Shown piece after piece: positions 1-10,800 of a stretch of DNA of 30,886 nucleotides. How positions within the stretch are numbered: the stretch's first letter is position 1; each line of letters begins with the position of its first letter. Made by a program: the position numbers and the translations under genes. The stretch lies in NCBI GenBank assembly GCA_900128565.1, contig LT635962.1, positions 1 through 30,886 of the forward strand, in the 5' to 3' direction. This DNA comes from Stramenopiles sp. TOSAG23-6 (Eukaryota; Sar). Below the pieces are notes generated by a model. The model was not told where the DNA came from. It saw nothing but the letters and a program-made list of their open reading frames with translations, and ran no database searches.

Positions 1-52
1 TACAAAATTTCGTACGAAAAAAAAATCGAATTTGAAAAAAAATAAAACATAC
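1..52 (-). mobile_element. Introner copy 1 (truncated by window edge)
   Basis: On the minus strand the intron starts GTATGTTTTATTTTTTTTC immediately after the codon CAT. It continues into the family core CGTACGAAATTTTGTA, where the window stops. The 3' half, including the CCTAACGA motif and the acceptor, is outside the window. The exon end AAT-CAT matches the YAT preference of the other copies. Confidence 0.8.
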
Positions 53-778
53 ATGATTATCATATTTTTGAGTATCTCCTGCTGAAGTATTCATTATTGA
101 ACTTGTAGGATTCCACCATCGTTGACAGCACCATGAAGCTTCAGACTTTGGATAATTTCGCTCTGGTAGTCCCTCATACTGCCCATCGTTTTTTTCTTCC
201 GCACCAATTGAATTTTCATCGTCGTCATTCGCTTTGAATCCTAAAGGTCTATTACCCTCCTTTTCTAAAAGTTGTAATAAATCATCCGCATCGATGTCAT
301 CATTATTACTCTTGCAATTAGTATCTTCTTCATATCGTTGCTCATACGCACCAAACCAACCACAATTTTGACCATATTCTATATAGTCATATAATGGGCG
401 TATGAAGCGATTTTCCCATAGTTGTCGTTTTGAAGAAAGTCTTTGGGGACTTTGGCAGTCATCAATAGCAAGATCCTTTTGATACTTTTTAGTTTCTTTC
501 GTTTCTTTCGTTTCTTTGGTTTCTTCTTGCCCTGGAATGACTGTAGTAGTGGTTGATGATTCTCCATCTTCTCCTATTCTTTCTGGACGAGTTGGTATTG
601 TTGACCCTGTTTGTACCAAGACGTCTTCTATCATACACATAATAACATCAACTAGGCCTAATGATTTTTGAAAGAAGTTTCTGTCTTGGAGTAACCCCTC
701 ATTATCACATACTTTAATACGCTCTTCGAACCATTCATCATAAAATTGTCGCAATTGTAGACATGGCCTCTTTGGCAT
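1..778 (-). CDS. Unknown acidic protein, 5' exon (partial)
   Basis: I do not recognise this protein. It reads from an ATG at 778 without a stop for 242 codons to a GTATGT donor whose first base is 52. The rest of the gene lies beyond the window edge. The N-terminus begins MPKRPCLQLRQFYDEWFEER. Around residues 85-100 there is a small tandem repeat of ETK codons, and the C-terminal half is rich in Asp, Glu and Asn (for example NNDDIDADD). No signal peptide or membrane segment is visible. The exon ends ...KYDNH in phase 0 and the intron that follows is a copy of the introner family described below. The gene is tandem with, and downstream of, the methyltransferase. The single long frame, sensible start and clean donor support a real gene; its function is unknown. 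Confidence 0.7.
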   Translation of the reverse strand, partial: MPKRPCLQLRQFYDEWFEERIKVCDNEGLLQDRNFFQKSLGLVDVIMCMIEDVLVQTGSTIPTRPERIGEDGESSTTTTVIPGQEETKETKETKETKKYQKDLAIDDCQSPQRLSSKRQLWENRFIRPLYDYIEYGQNCGWFGAYEQRYEEDTNCKSNNDDIDADDLLQLLEKEGNRPLGFKANDDDENSIGAEEKNDGQYEGLPERNYPKSEASWCCQRWWNPTSSIMNTSAGDTQKYDNHVCFIFFQIRFFFRTKFC

Positions 779-1087
779 GATTTTTATTGTTTGTTTTTAT
801 CAAGTAAATGCTATAGCGGTGTGTATAGTAGTATTTTCTGCTATAGTATGGCTACTCTAGTCTACCTTGTCTTGTAAATCTGAAGTACGTTACGTTTTTT
901 TGAAACTTTTTTCGTCTTCAAGTTTAGTATCTCGGAGATTTTCAATTGAAATTATTTTACGCGAAGTAAGTACTCGACGTCACGTCGCGCAGTCGCGCTC
1001 TGTTTTTTCTCAGTTTTTCTGCCAATTTGATACTAATTTTCACGTCATTTAAAAAAAAAAAGAAAAATTTAAAAATTGGAAAATATT
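779..1087. promoter_or_regulatory. Intergenic region between methyltransferase 3' end and unknown gene
   Basis: These 309 bp hold the promoter/5' leader of the unknown gene (778, minus) and the 3' flank of the methyltransferase. There is a short GC-rich patch near 970-1000 in otherwise AT-rich DNA, and an A-run at 1050-1060. I see no convincing gene or RNA here. Confidence 0.4.
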
Positions 1088-2556
1088 TTATCTTTTAATC
1101 ACGATAATACCATCACCAAGGACAGACCAATAATCTATATTTACAACCCATCCAAAATGTGCAATAACAGCTTTTATCTGCCAGTCAGAAGGATCTTTGA
1201 AATAGAAAATAGTACCAATATTTACTGTGTCCCAAAGTTGGGTGAGAAAAACTTCCCAGTGACCACGACATTCATATATTGTGAAAAAATATTTCAAAAA
1301 AAAATTGAAAAAATTCGTTAGGTACAAAATTTGGTACGAAATAAATAAATTCGAAATTCAATTTTGAAACATACATGTAAAACAAATGAAAACAAAAATA
1401 CATTAATATCTCTGCATCGATTATACAATTCGACATTTTCAAATTGTTTCTTGTCTTGTTTATCAACTAACTCAGTATTACCTTGATTTACTATGGATGA
1501 AATTTCTTTCGAGTTAGGGTTAGGGTAAATTAATGGTGATTTCAAATTGCATGGTAAACAATCAATCTTATGCCCAATTATTGTACTCAATTTTTCAACT
1601 AAAGGTGACCAATACTCGGATACGAAATCAAAAACAAAATAATCTGTTGTTGTCTTCGAATTCAGACAAAGTTGTTTAAACAAATGAAATCCATATAAAT
1701 CGTTACCTGGTCCACCCCCAATGGAAGCTATTTTTAATGAAGATGATTTCAAAAGTTGGTCGGATATACACTTAATTCCATTACATTGTAGTAGTGAAGG
1801 ATTTTTTTTCTTTTTCATTTCTATTTCCATGGGCTTTTCTATTGTTTTATTTCCCTCCATTTCTAATGGACAAGTTATACCTATAGGGTTAGGGTTAGGG
1901 CTAGAGTTACTTATGGTATTAGTACTTGTAATTACTGAGTGAAATGCTTCAAATACAAGTAATGCACGATTTGTAAATTTATGCTTCAAATATCCCCAAA
2001 GAGCACCTTGTTCGGAGAAATCCTCTTTTTTAACATCTCCTTTTCTCATTTTTAGCTGAAGCTCGTTCGATAGTTTTATGTTTTTACTTCGCAGTGTTTG
2101 GTATCTAGGCTCATCAGATAATAAAAGCTGAGTATCATTTTGAAATCTTTTGTGCACTTTAGCAATTAGCTCAGGTGGAGCTGTGCTAAATTCTACTTTG
2201 GCTCCACGCATTTTTGCCCCACTACCACCAGGTTCAAGACGAGCCCGACCTCGGCTTGTACTTTGCTTTTTAAGCCAGCGTGTTAGCTTCGCATCGGGCT
2301 CTCCTACCAAATCTTGAGTTGCATTCCTCTTTTTACCTCGTTTGTGGTCAACCCTATCTACACGTCTAATGCCTAGTGCAATCAATGCATTTTCACCAGG
2401 TAATATTGGTCGGTTCAGTGTGCCCTCCTTCCTGAGTGTGGCCGCTGCTTCCCTCTTGCGTTCGGTAACGTTCCCGCTGGCCCAGTCTTCCCCCCATCGC
2501 CACTTACAATACGTTCTGATATTCGACTTCCTGCGTTTTCCTTTTGTGCGAGCCAT
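1088..2556 (-). CDS. SAM-dependent methyltransferase of unknown target
   Basis: Two exons: 2556-1375 (394 codons) and 1273-1088 (61 codons plus TAA), joined across introner copy 2, give a 455-residue protein. The first ~130 residues are very basic (MARTKGKRRKSNIRTYCKWR at the start), suggesting a nuclear, nucleolar or RNA-binding protein. The glycine-rich SAM-binding loop SIGGGPGND is in the second half, followed by an acidic strand (DYFVFDFVSEYW) and, near the exon junction, NVFLFSFVLHECRGHW. The last part, DTVNIGTIFYFKDPSDWQI to IVIKR, reads as the C-terminal strands of a class I methyltransferase fold. Without the second exon the fold would be cut. Two telomere-like tracts lie in its linker regions and encode NPNP. 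The substrate cannot be told; an rRNA or other RNA target is only a guess from the basic N-terminus. Confidence 0.72.
1274..1374 (-). mobile_element. Introner copy 2, AG-less intron in methyltransferase
   Basis: This is a 101-nt intron starting GTATGTTTCAAAATTGAA. It has the full core CGTACCAAATTTTGTACC, then CTAACGA, a T-rich stretch, AAATATTTTTTCACAAT and a final ATAT. No AG dinucleotide occurs anywhere in it on the sense strand. The upstream exon ends TTA-CAT and the downstream exon resumes GAA-TGT, giving L-H-E-C-R in frame with the rest of the methyltransferase. Confidence 0.88.
1514..1526 (+). repeat. Telomere-like TTAGGG tract in coding sequence (1)
   Basis: TTAGGGTTAGGGT on the plus strand lies inside methyltransferase exon 1. 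The sense strand reads the C-rich version and encodes Pro-Asn-Pro-Asn (context IYPNPNSKE). It interrupts a low-complexity linker, not the fold core. Confidence 0.8.
1884..1900 (+). repeat. Telomere-like TTAGGG tract in coding sequence (2)
   Basis: TAGGGTTAGGGTTAGGG on the plus strand lies in methyltransferase exon 1. The sense strand encodes Pro-Asn-Pro-Asn-Pro (context SSPNPNPIG) in a Ser/Thr/Asn-rich linker upstream of the SAM-binding loop. Confidence 0.82.
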
Positions 2557-2840
2557 TGGGAATAAAATAAACTGGAAAAACGTGCACCAGGGACCGAGCT
2601 AGAGAATGTAGAGGGTGGTATTTAAAAAAGGTAATGGAAATAATTTAGGTAAGTGCTAGTAGTACTGCTAAGTTCTACTATAGTTACCGAATCTATAATT
2701 GCCTACCTACAATAACTAGCCTAAGTACCTGTAGTTATGTAGTTGTTTACATAAACAGTGGTGGGGACGTGCAGCTGAATCTATCAAAAAGTAGCAAATT
2801 TTTCATTTCCGATTTCAATTAATTCGAGAATATATTCATT
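2557..2840. promoter_or_regulatory. Divergent promoter region, methyltransferase / ADAL
   Basis: These 284 bp separate two divergent start codons (2556 minus, 2841 plus), so they must hold both promoters. The DNA has many short CTA/TAG words (for example 2655-2735) but no motif I can name. No RNA gene is seen. Confidence 0.4.
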
Positions 2841-4164
2841 ATGTGGGATTTTATAACTCATATACTAGCTTACCCGACTGGCATTTTTGTGGCTTGTGTC
2901 TCCGTTGCCACAGTGCATAGGTTCCAAAGACATTCACGGAGAAAGCGTATTTCTTTCAAGAGATTTTGCAAAGTCATTCCTAAGATTGAGCTTCACGCTC
3001 ATCTTCATGGTTCAATTAGAGATTCAACATTAATTGATCTAATGAAGAATCTTAATTATTCAAAAAAAAAGATATCTGAATTCCCACTGCATGGCGAAAG
3101 ATCAATTAGTGAATGTTTCGAGGTATTTGCTCTCATTCATAAACTAGTTTTAGATGCTGAAACAGTTGCTCGCATCACTAGAGAAGTTCTTGAAGACTTT
3201 GCTGCTGATAATGTAAAATATGTAGAGTTGCGAAGTACACCGAGGGTAGTTGAACAACATGGCTTAACAAAACGATTGTATGTTAAAACTGTTGTAGATA
3301 CGTTGAAGCATTGTGAAGAGATGCTTGGAATTCGTGCGCGTCTTATCCTCAGTATTAATAGAAAAGAAACACTAAAAGATGCTTTTGAAACACTCGAACT
3401 CGCGATGGAATTTGCAAATACTAATGATGGATCAACAAATTATGTCGTTGGTTTGGATTTTTCTGGTAATCCCACAATTAGCTCATTTAGTGCATTTTAT
3501 CCTGTATGGAAAAAAGCAAAAGAAAGTGGATTAAAACTTGCAATTCATGTTTGTTTTCGACATAAATTTCAATTTTTTTTTTGTATGAAAATTCGTACCT
3601 AACGGGTTTTTTTTTTTTCAAAAAAACAAATATTTTCTTACAGCACATGTCGGTGAAGTACCTTGTGCTGCATATACCGTACTGACATCGGATGAAACAC
3701 AGATGACACCTGAAGAAAAGAGTGCGGTCGATACAACAGATATTTTACAATTCAATCCTGATCGATTAGGGCATGCTGTATGCCTCAACCACGACCACAA
3801 AACATATTTACTTTCACAATTACAAGACAAAAATAGAAAAGCAATTCCAATAGAAATTTGTCCAACATCCAATGTAAGAACGTTAGGATTAAAGAAATAT
3901 GAGGATCATCCAACATGTAAGTTTTGGTTGGATGTAGGATATCCAATAAGTATAAATACAGATGATATGGGAGTTTTTTCTACATCTCTCAGTGAAGAAT
4001 TATTTCGTATCGGTAATGCTTTAAAAATAAGTAAAGTTGAGTTGGGAAAACTTGTTGTAAACTCTATTTCTCATTCATTCTTATCAGAAAAAGAAAAACA
4101 GAAAATGTCAAATGAATTTCGGTTGAAAATATCTTCTTGCTTAAGACTGTGTAATGTTGAGTAG
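2841..4164 (+). CDS. ADAL: ADAL-like adenosine / N6-methyl-AMP deaminase
   Basis: Exons 2841-3548 (236 codons) and 3649-4164 (171 codons plus TAG) give 407 residues, longer than the roughly 355 of animal ADAL. The family motifs are complete and in order: the metal-binding H-x-H in ELHAHLHGS (about residue 51), the catalytic HVGE (spanning the exon junction, about 236-239), RLGHAV (about 267) and the acidic NTDDMGVF (about 333). The family hydrolyses 6-amino or N6-methyl purine ribosides/monophosphates in purine salvage; ADAL itself acts on N6-methyl-AMP. Oddly, the N-terminus (residues 5-27, FITHILAYPTGIFVACVSVA) is hydrophobic and followed by an Arg/Lys cluster. This suggests a membrane anchor or targeting signal not usual for ADAL. 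The gene is divergent from the methyltransferase and convergent with TMEM258. Confidence 0.9.
3549..3648 (+). mobile_element. Introner copy 3, intron in ADAL
   Basis: This is a 100-nt plus-strand intron starting GTTTGTTTTCGACAT, with core ATTCGTACCTAACGGG, a long T-run, CAAATATTTTCTTACAGC and a final ACAT. The exon ends GCA-ATT-CAT and resumes GTC-GGT-GAA, so the junction rebuilds the conserved I-H-V-G-E. This copy does contain CAG, but 5 nt before the boundary. Splicing at that AG shifts the frame and soon meets a stop. CATGT is present at both junctions, like a short direct repeat. Confidence 0.88.
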
Positions 4165-4299
4165 TTGGTACACTCAGTAGAGTTCTAGAGTCACTTACTA
4201 CCAGTTCAAAAACAAATTACTGATGCGTTGTAAAAAATGTTAATACTTTATAATAAATGGCTTGGTTATTAAAGAAATAAATTGCCAATTCTTTATATG
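4165..4299. other. Short convergent intergenic spacer
   Basis: This spacer lies between the ADAL stop and the TMEM258 stop. It contains AATAAA-like words (4250-4285) that could serve 3'-end formation on either strand. No other feature is seen. Confidence 0.4.
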
Positions 4300-4509
4300 C
4301 TACACATAGAGCCCCGCCCATAGGAGTAAAAATAGTGTGCCGAACCCTAAAAAAACAGAACTGAACAAAGCTAACAGCAACTCAACCACGATGTTTTTCT
4401 TCTCACGTGTTACGCCCAATTCAAACACTAAGAATGCACCCGTGCCTAAGAGTCCAATAATTGTAAATATTATAGCAAAAAGACGGAAATTATATGTGGA
4501 AAGCTCCAT
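4300..4509 (-). CDS. TMEM258: TMEM258/Ost5, oligosaccharyltransferase subunit
   Basis: This is a 69-residue intronless protein from an ATG at 4509 to a TAG at 4300. It has two membrane spans, roughly residues 9-30 (RLFAIIFTIIGLLGTGAFLV) and 44-66. The end, GFGTLFLLLWAGLYV, closely matches the signature C-terminus of TMEM258/Ost5. Family length is 79-86 residues, so this is a complete small member. The family is a small subunit of the ER oligosaccharyltransferase that transfers glycans to Asn-x-Ser/Thr. It is divergent from the formin-like gene and convergent with ADAL. Its presence is coherent with the sequon-rich secreted protein encoded at 21638-23464. Confidence 0.9.
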   Translation of the reverse strand: MELSTYNFRLFAIIFTIIGLLGTGAFLVFELGVTREKKNIVVELLLALFSSVFLGFGTLFLLLWAGLYV

Positions 4510-4827
4510 ATTTTCTACAACTACAATGTTTGGTTTCTATACAAAACTAAAACAAGAAACTTGAGACCAATCTATCTTACTATTATCAAGGGACGCTGAA
4601 GTCGTTCGTTCGTGTGTCATGGATGGCCAAACGACCTGTCATTTTTGAGGTGAACCGGGTATCCGGATATCCGTCGGTTAAAACTTTCCCTCTCCTTTTA
4701 GAAAATAATCGTATCTACGTCTATTATATAGTCAAGGAAAAATAGAAATAGTTTTGCGTGAATTAGAACTCTGAATTGGAACTTGATTTTAAATTAAGCA
4801 TATATATCCGCATACACCAGAAGAATC
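4510..4827. promoter_or_regulatory. Divergent promoter region with motif shared upstream of MROH1
   Basis: These 318 bp lie between the TMEM258 and formin-like starts. AATCGTATCTA at 4707-4717 and TAGTCAAGGAAAAATAGA at about 4729-4746 recur in almost the same words, closer together, at 13144-13170 upstream of the MROH1-like gene. A small near-repeat GGGTATCCGGATATCCG occurs near 4658-4674. There is no RNA gene I can recognise. Confidence 0.45.
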
Positions 4828-7800
4828 ATGAGTGCTCCTCAGCCTCCATTGCCAAAAGATTGGATCGCGGCAACAGATAAAAAGACAGGTAAGCTTTACT
4901 ATTATCATAAAGTAACGCGAGAGACTACGTGGGTTCGTCCACTTCCTGAAGTGGGTGGTGAAACGAAAATAGACTCGAACAAGCAGGTAAAACGTACATT
5001 GTTGAGGGGTGGTATAACGCCCCGTTCAAAATTACTACAGTCGAAAAAAATGAAATCAGAAGCTGAACAATTTGTTGCGACGTCTTCACCTGATCAAATA
5101 CGAAAACGAATTGAACAACTAAAAGCAAAAGTCAAAAAGCAAAATGTTCAAGCCAAAAGAGCGAATCAAGAATTAGTAAGAACTATTCGTGCAACTGCGC
5201 AAGAAAGTCTTCAGCTTGTTAAACGCGAAGGTAATAATGCAAAAAAACTTCGTAGTAAAGTCAATGCAGTTGAAATTAAATTTGCAAAGACACAACAAAT
5301 GTGGTTAAGAAAATTGCGCGAAATGCAACAGATATTATTGAAAAAACACCAAGTTCAACTTTCGCGTTTAGCAAACGCAGATAGTCATATCTACGCACAA
5401 AAACCACAGCTTCAATTACAACAAACACAGGCTTTTCAGACGCCAATGCAGGCAAATCTACGACAGCATTTAATAACTGTCAAAGCAGCACTTGACGTTT
5501 CTCATTTAATTGATTCCGGCAACTCGGAAAAATTGAAACAGTTGAGGGAAGAAGGTCGGAAACAAAGACTAAAAACTATAGCAAATGAAGAGTCTGATTC
5601 TGCTAAATATAGAAAGTTACTTTATGATAGAGCAACAAAAAATCAAAAGTCAGATACATTGAAAAAGAAAGACTCTGACACTTCCCATGAGTTACACGAG
5701 CCACTACATTTTAGAAATCTGCCCGATAGAGATGATATTCAAAATATAGCCCCTGATTCAAAATCATTTGAGTTCCAACCACTTCTTTATTCTATCGAGA
5801 GAGGTCAAGATATTGAAAAAAACATTTCAAGTGCAAAGAAGGAACTATCTTGGGAAGTAACGGAAAGAAATTTAGAAGAATTTGCAAAGAAGACCAAAGA
5901 GAAGCTTAGCAATATAACCGACCCTACAGAAAAAGAAAAAGTCGATTACCGTGCTGTTATTATTGAGGGCGAAGTTGATAAACGTCATTTATCAAGATTG
6001 TGGCATACGAGACATTTGTCTCTTCACGCAGGGGTGATGGTTATAGAAGCAAAACCTAAGAAAATTTTGAAATTAATTAAAACACGTTCTCATAAACACG
6101 AGTACCATGTAAAATGGTGCAGTGCAAAACTAGCCCGACATGCTGAGGGGAAGAAAAAAGGGGAATTATACGACGGTGGTCGAGTTTTCGTGTTGTCCAC
6201 TGGAGAAGATGGTAAGCATATTCTAGTATTGAGAGTGAAAACACCAGAGCAAGCAGAAGTTTGGGTGGAACAAATCAATTTAGCCCGAGTTGCTGAATTA
6301 GAGAGACTTGCTCAAAAAGCAATTCCACAAAAGAAAAAAATATTTGACGCAATGCCTGATACGGGGAATCTTGAGAAATTACAAAATAGAGTAAAAGAAA
6401 GTAAAAAAACGCTAGAGCTTGCAGTGAAGGACTGCAATGCTGAAAGAGCGGAAATGCTTCTGAAATTGCGCGCTTTATCTGCAAAGGCATTGGATACAAT
6501 AGGGAGTAAACATTTCAATGTTCCGGACGATGAAAGTAAAACAGAAAAGGTAATTCCACAGTATGTAGTAAACGATAATATATATATTCACCATGATACA
6601 CATGATAAGTTCTTATCCGCTACGATTACAAAAGTAGACGACGATGGTTGGTTTCATTGTAGGGTATCCAATGGAGGGAAAAAGTATAAGGTTTATGGCG
6701 TAGATTATGGTACAAAATGGATCTTCCCAGAGAAAGTAAATGATAAGATATTAGTACACCATGATGTACATGATAAATTTGTAGCTGCGACGATTACAAA
6801 AGTTAAAGACAGTTGGTTTCAATGTACAATAGATGAAGGGGGGAAATTGTATAATGTTCATACTGAAGATTTTGGTAGAAAATGGATTTACCCAGAAGAA
6901 AAAGTAAAGCGTCGCACAAAGTATGACAATAATGTGTCGACAAATCGTCATATTAGAGTCCTCCCAAATACTACAGATATCTCTGTCCTGGGAGTACTAG
7001 GTGAACATCATAAATTGTACAAAACTAAGCGAAGCAGGTTACAACACGGTATGAGGGTTCTGAATAAAGTTCACGAATATATGAATGATAAAGATCATTT
7101 TCGTGAGGAGCATTGGAATTATATCAACAAGTTGTTAGGCTACGATCTTGGAAGTCCCTCAAATAGTCCTACCAACTCCCCTCGATATAGTGATAGACAT
7201 AGTCCAAGAGCATTTCGTGTTCCATTGGCAAGGAAAGACTTGCGCCTGGATCCTTCTGATGAACAGTTTATTGAATGGATGGGGCGCCTTCGAAAATCGG
7301 AAGCGTTATTAGACGTCAAACTTTATGGTGTCAAAAGTATGATATTAATAGTTTCACTAATGCAACTGGCACCGTCGCTTGAGTTTTGGCAAAAACGTCG
7401 GCGATATCAACATGAAATATTTGCGGAACTTCAGCAATTAAATGGTAGTGGAAGCGCGCCAAGTGAGTGGAATGTTGATGAAATTGTATCTTGGGTTCGT
7501 TACACTTTACTGGAACCACAGTGTGCTGACGCGTTTAAGACAGAAGATGTGGATGGTATTACTTTACTACAACTAGATGAAGAGACATTTGCTGAGCTTG
7601 GAATTAATGATTCTCGAGTATGTAAAAAGGTCATGCGAAGATTTGCAAATATTGAAAATTTATACAGAGAGAAACTAAAAAAGAAGGAAAGAGAAAAGGC
7701 AAAGGAAAAACGATCACGAGAAAGAAAAGCTCATAAAAAACATCATCATCGGTCTAGGGTAAGTGATCTCATAAAGAGATTTACCAAGAAAGATGATTCT

Positions 7801-10800
7801 TCAAATAGTAGCGATACGGAGGATGAACATGATGAGCGTAAAATANAAAATANAAAAAAACAGNAAAAATNANTCCAGAGTATGCGGTAAATGACAATAT
7901 ATATATTCACCATGATGTGCATGATAAGTTCTTAGCCGCTACGATTACAAAAGTTAACGATAATTGGTTTCAATGTACAATAAATGATGGGGGGAAATTG
8001 TATAATGTTCATGAGGAAGATTATCGTACAAAATGGATCTTCCCAGAGAAAGTAAATGATAAGATATTAGTACATCATGATATACATGATAAATTTGTAG
8101 CTGCGACAATTACAAAAGTTAAAGACAGTTGGTTTCAGTGTACAATAGATGAAGGAGGGAAATTATATAATGTTCATACAGAAGATTTTGGTAGAAAATG
8201 GATATATCCCGAGAAAACAGTGTTACTTCCAGAAACACTGAAAGTAAAACAGAAACATCATAGTGTTCAGTTTACATTATTTGTATCTAGAAGTTTAGCT
8301 AATCTCGTTGCTGATGGTATTGATTGCTTAGGCAAATTAAACCCACGACAGCGAACAGCTGCATTTACTCGTCTTCGCCAAGCAGCTTTACTTTTGCTTG
8401 CACAATTAGAAAAATGTGCTGAAAGAAGACGGTCAATGGATCTAAAAGTTCCTTCTCATAAAGTTGGTCCGTATGCAACAGTTGTTCAACTACATCAGCG
8501 TGTTCAGCAACTTGAAGGGTTGGTGAAGCATGGCCCAGCATTAGAAAAAGACATGGGCTTAGCGTGGGGTCCAAAACTAAAGGAAAAAGAGGGCGAAGAA
8601 GATCATCCTGGTGACGCTTTAGCTGATTTACAAGAAAACTATGATGAGTTGCAGAAATCATATAAAGAAATGAAAGCAAAGTTGGATGCTCAAAAAATGA
8701 AAAGAAGAGCTTCTATGAATGCTCTACAAGCAAAACTAGATGCTGCAAATGAGGTAGCCGATGCAGCAATTCTTGCTAATAAAGATAGTGCAATAGAACT
8801 CAAACAAAATGCTGAAAGAATTGAAGAGATGAAAGAAGAATTAGAAAAACGACATGAAATTGCAGACCGTATTGGCGAGCAAGCTATTGGTGTTGTGAAA
8901 GCCAAAGGAGAACTTGCTCAGGATATGTTACATAATGGTTCTCGGGAAGCTCCATCCAAAGACTTGCAATCCAAAGGACAATTTTTATGTTGGCGTACTC
9001 AACTTTGGTGGTATTGCGAGCATCGGTTGGCTGCAATGGGTATGATGCGCAACTTATTGTTAGTTGCAAAAACTCGCCGTCGTCGACGTATTTTATTCAA
9101 AGTTCAGGTTCTTGGATTATTTAAACGCATAGCTAATGTTCGACGACAAAGAAGTAGGGCAAAGAAAGTATTATCATTAGGTATAATACCAGCATTACTT
9201 CGTCGACGAAGCCAGTCGCAGCTAATGTTGAAAATGTGGATCCTGGGTTCAACAGGTTCTTTGATTAATAAACGAAATGAGTTACACGTTGGAGTGACTT
9301 TAGGTTTATGTGGAGCACTTGAATATCTACAGGAGGAAAGAGATAGATTCGGATCCAGTAGGAAACGAGGTCGTGGTTCTTCTAGTAAATTAAAAAGGAG
9401 AAAAACGAAGTACGGAATAGTTGTACCAAAGACTAAAGTGCGCATTGGGCATTCTATTGCAGATGAAGGCCTGTGGAAAATGATGACACATTTGAAGGAA
9501 ACATTGTCTACGGGTGTAAACACCGATGAAGGAGAAATTCATTTTAATCGAGATAAAAATGGTTCTATTATCAAAAAGAAGGACCACACAGCGGATGAAC
9601 TTGTATATGATGTATTTGATGATTTTGAAAATGTTTTTACTTCTCGACCGATTCCAAAACATAAAAAGAAGAAAAAAAAACACGGTTTAGAAGGGCAGAA
9701 ATTCAAGTTTGAATTATCAAAGATGACTGCTCAATTCTCCACCAAAATTTCAGTTTCTTCGAAGAAGATTGAAAAATCATTTCCTAATTTTGACGATTTG
9801 TTCAAAGCTGTAGGAGTCTTCGATGTTGCTAAAGTAAGCGACGAAGATATCACAATGGTTAATAATCTTTTTGGGCCTGACGGAGATGGCGCAGACTTAA
9901 AAACTTGTATTTCTGAGTGTTTCCATATTCTTTCAGTCATTCGGGACCACGCTGCTGGTGTACACAAAGAAGAGAAAGGTGATACCGGGCGCCCAATAAG
10001 GAAAGGAAGAGCAGGAGAAGTAGACAAAATAGAAGAATTATTAAGGCAAAGACGAGAGAAACGATCCGGTTCAAAGAAAAAACAAACTATCAAAAAAGCG
10101 GTATGTTTATTTAAATCACTTGCTGATGTCAAGAATATGAAGGAGTATATTGCGAGAGTTATTGCACATCCTGCTATTGACATTGATAAATCGGCAAAAT
10201 TTCTATGTAATTTAATGGCAAGCTTAGATCCAGAAGATAAACTTGTGAATCCTTCGGAGAGATTGCCCATCTTTCACGAGAAGATTTCGTTGATGATGTC
10301 TTGTTATGAAATGCCTCGAATGGTGAAAGATATCGGGGATAAACTTGCGACTCTTCGAAAAGTAACGGAAGAGGTTCTCACATCCAAAAATCTACAAGAA
10401 TTTTTATGTGTTGTTTGTAAACTGGTCAATTCAATGAAAAAATGCAAGAAAGAAATGCCTCTTAATGCGATTGACGTCTCGGAATTTGATTTAGTGTTCT
10501 TTCAATCTCTCACTCAACATCCATACAATGAGAAGAAACCTCTTTGTTATTATGCTATTCATAAAATATCTCACGCACCTAAACTGGAGCATATTCTTAA
10601 TTTTCCTCGAGAGTTGTCTAATCTTGAGGAAATGTGCAAGATAGGATTTCATGTATCTCTTGATCTTCTCTTTCGTCAACTTAAAAGCGCTATTGACACA
10701 GCAAAAGCCCAATTCAAGGTATTTTCTAAGCATGGTGATGAATCATGGAAAGTTCATCTTGAAGGAATTGTAAATGACATGGAAACACATCGCAAGGATC

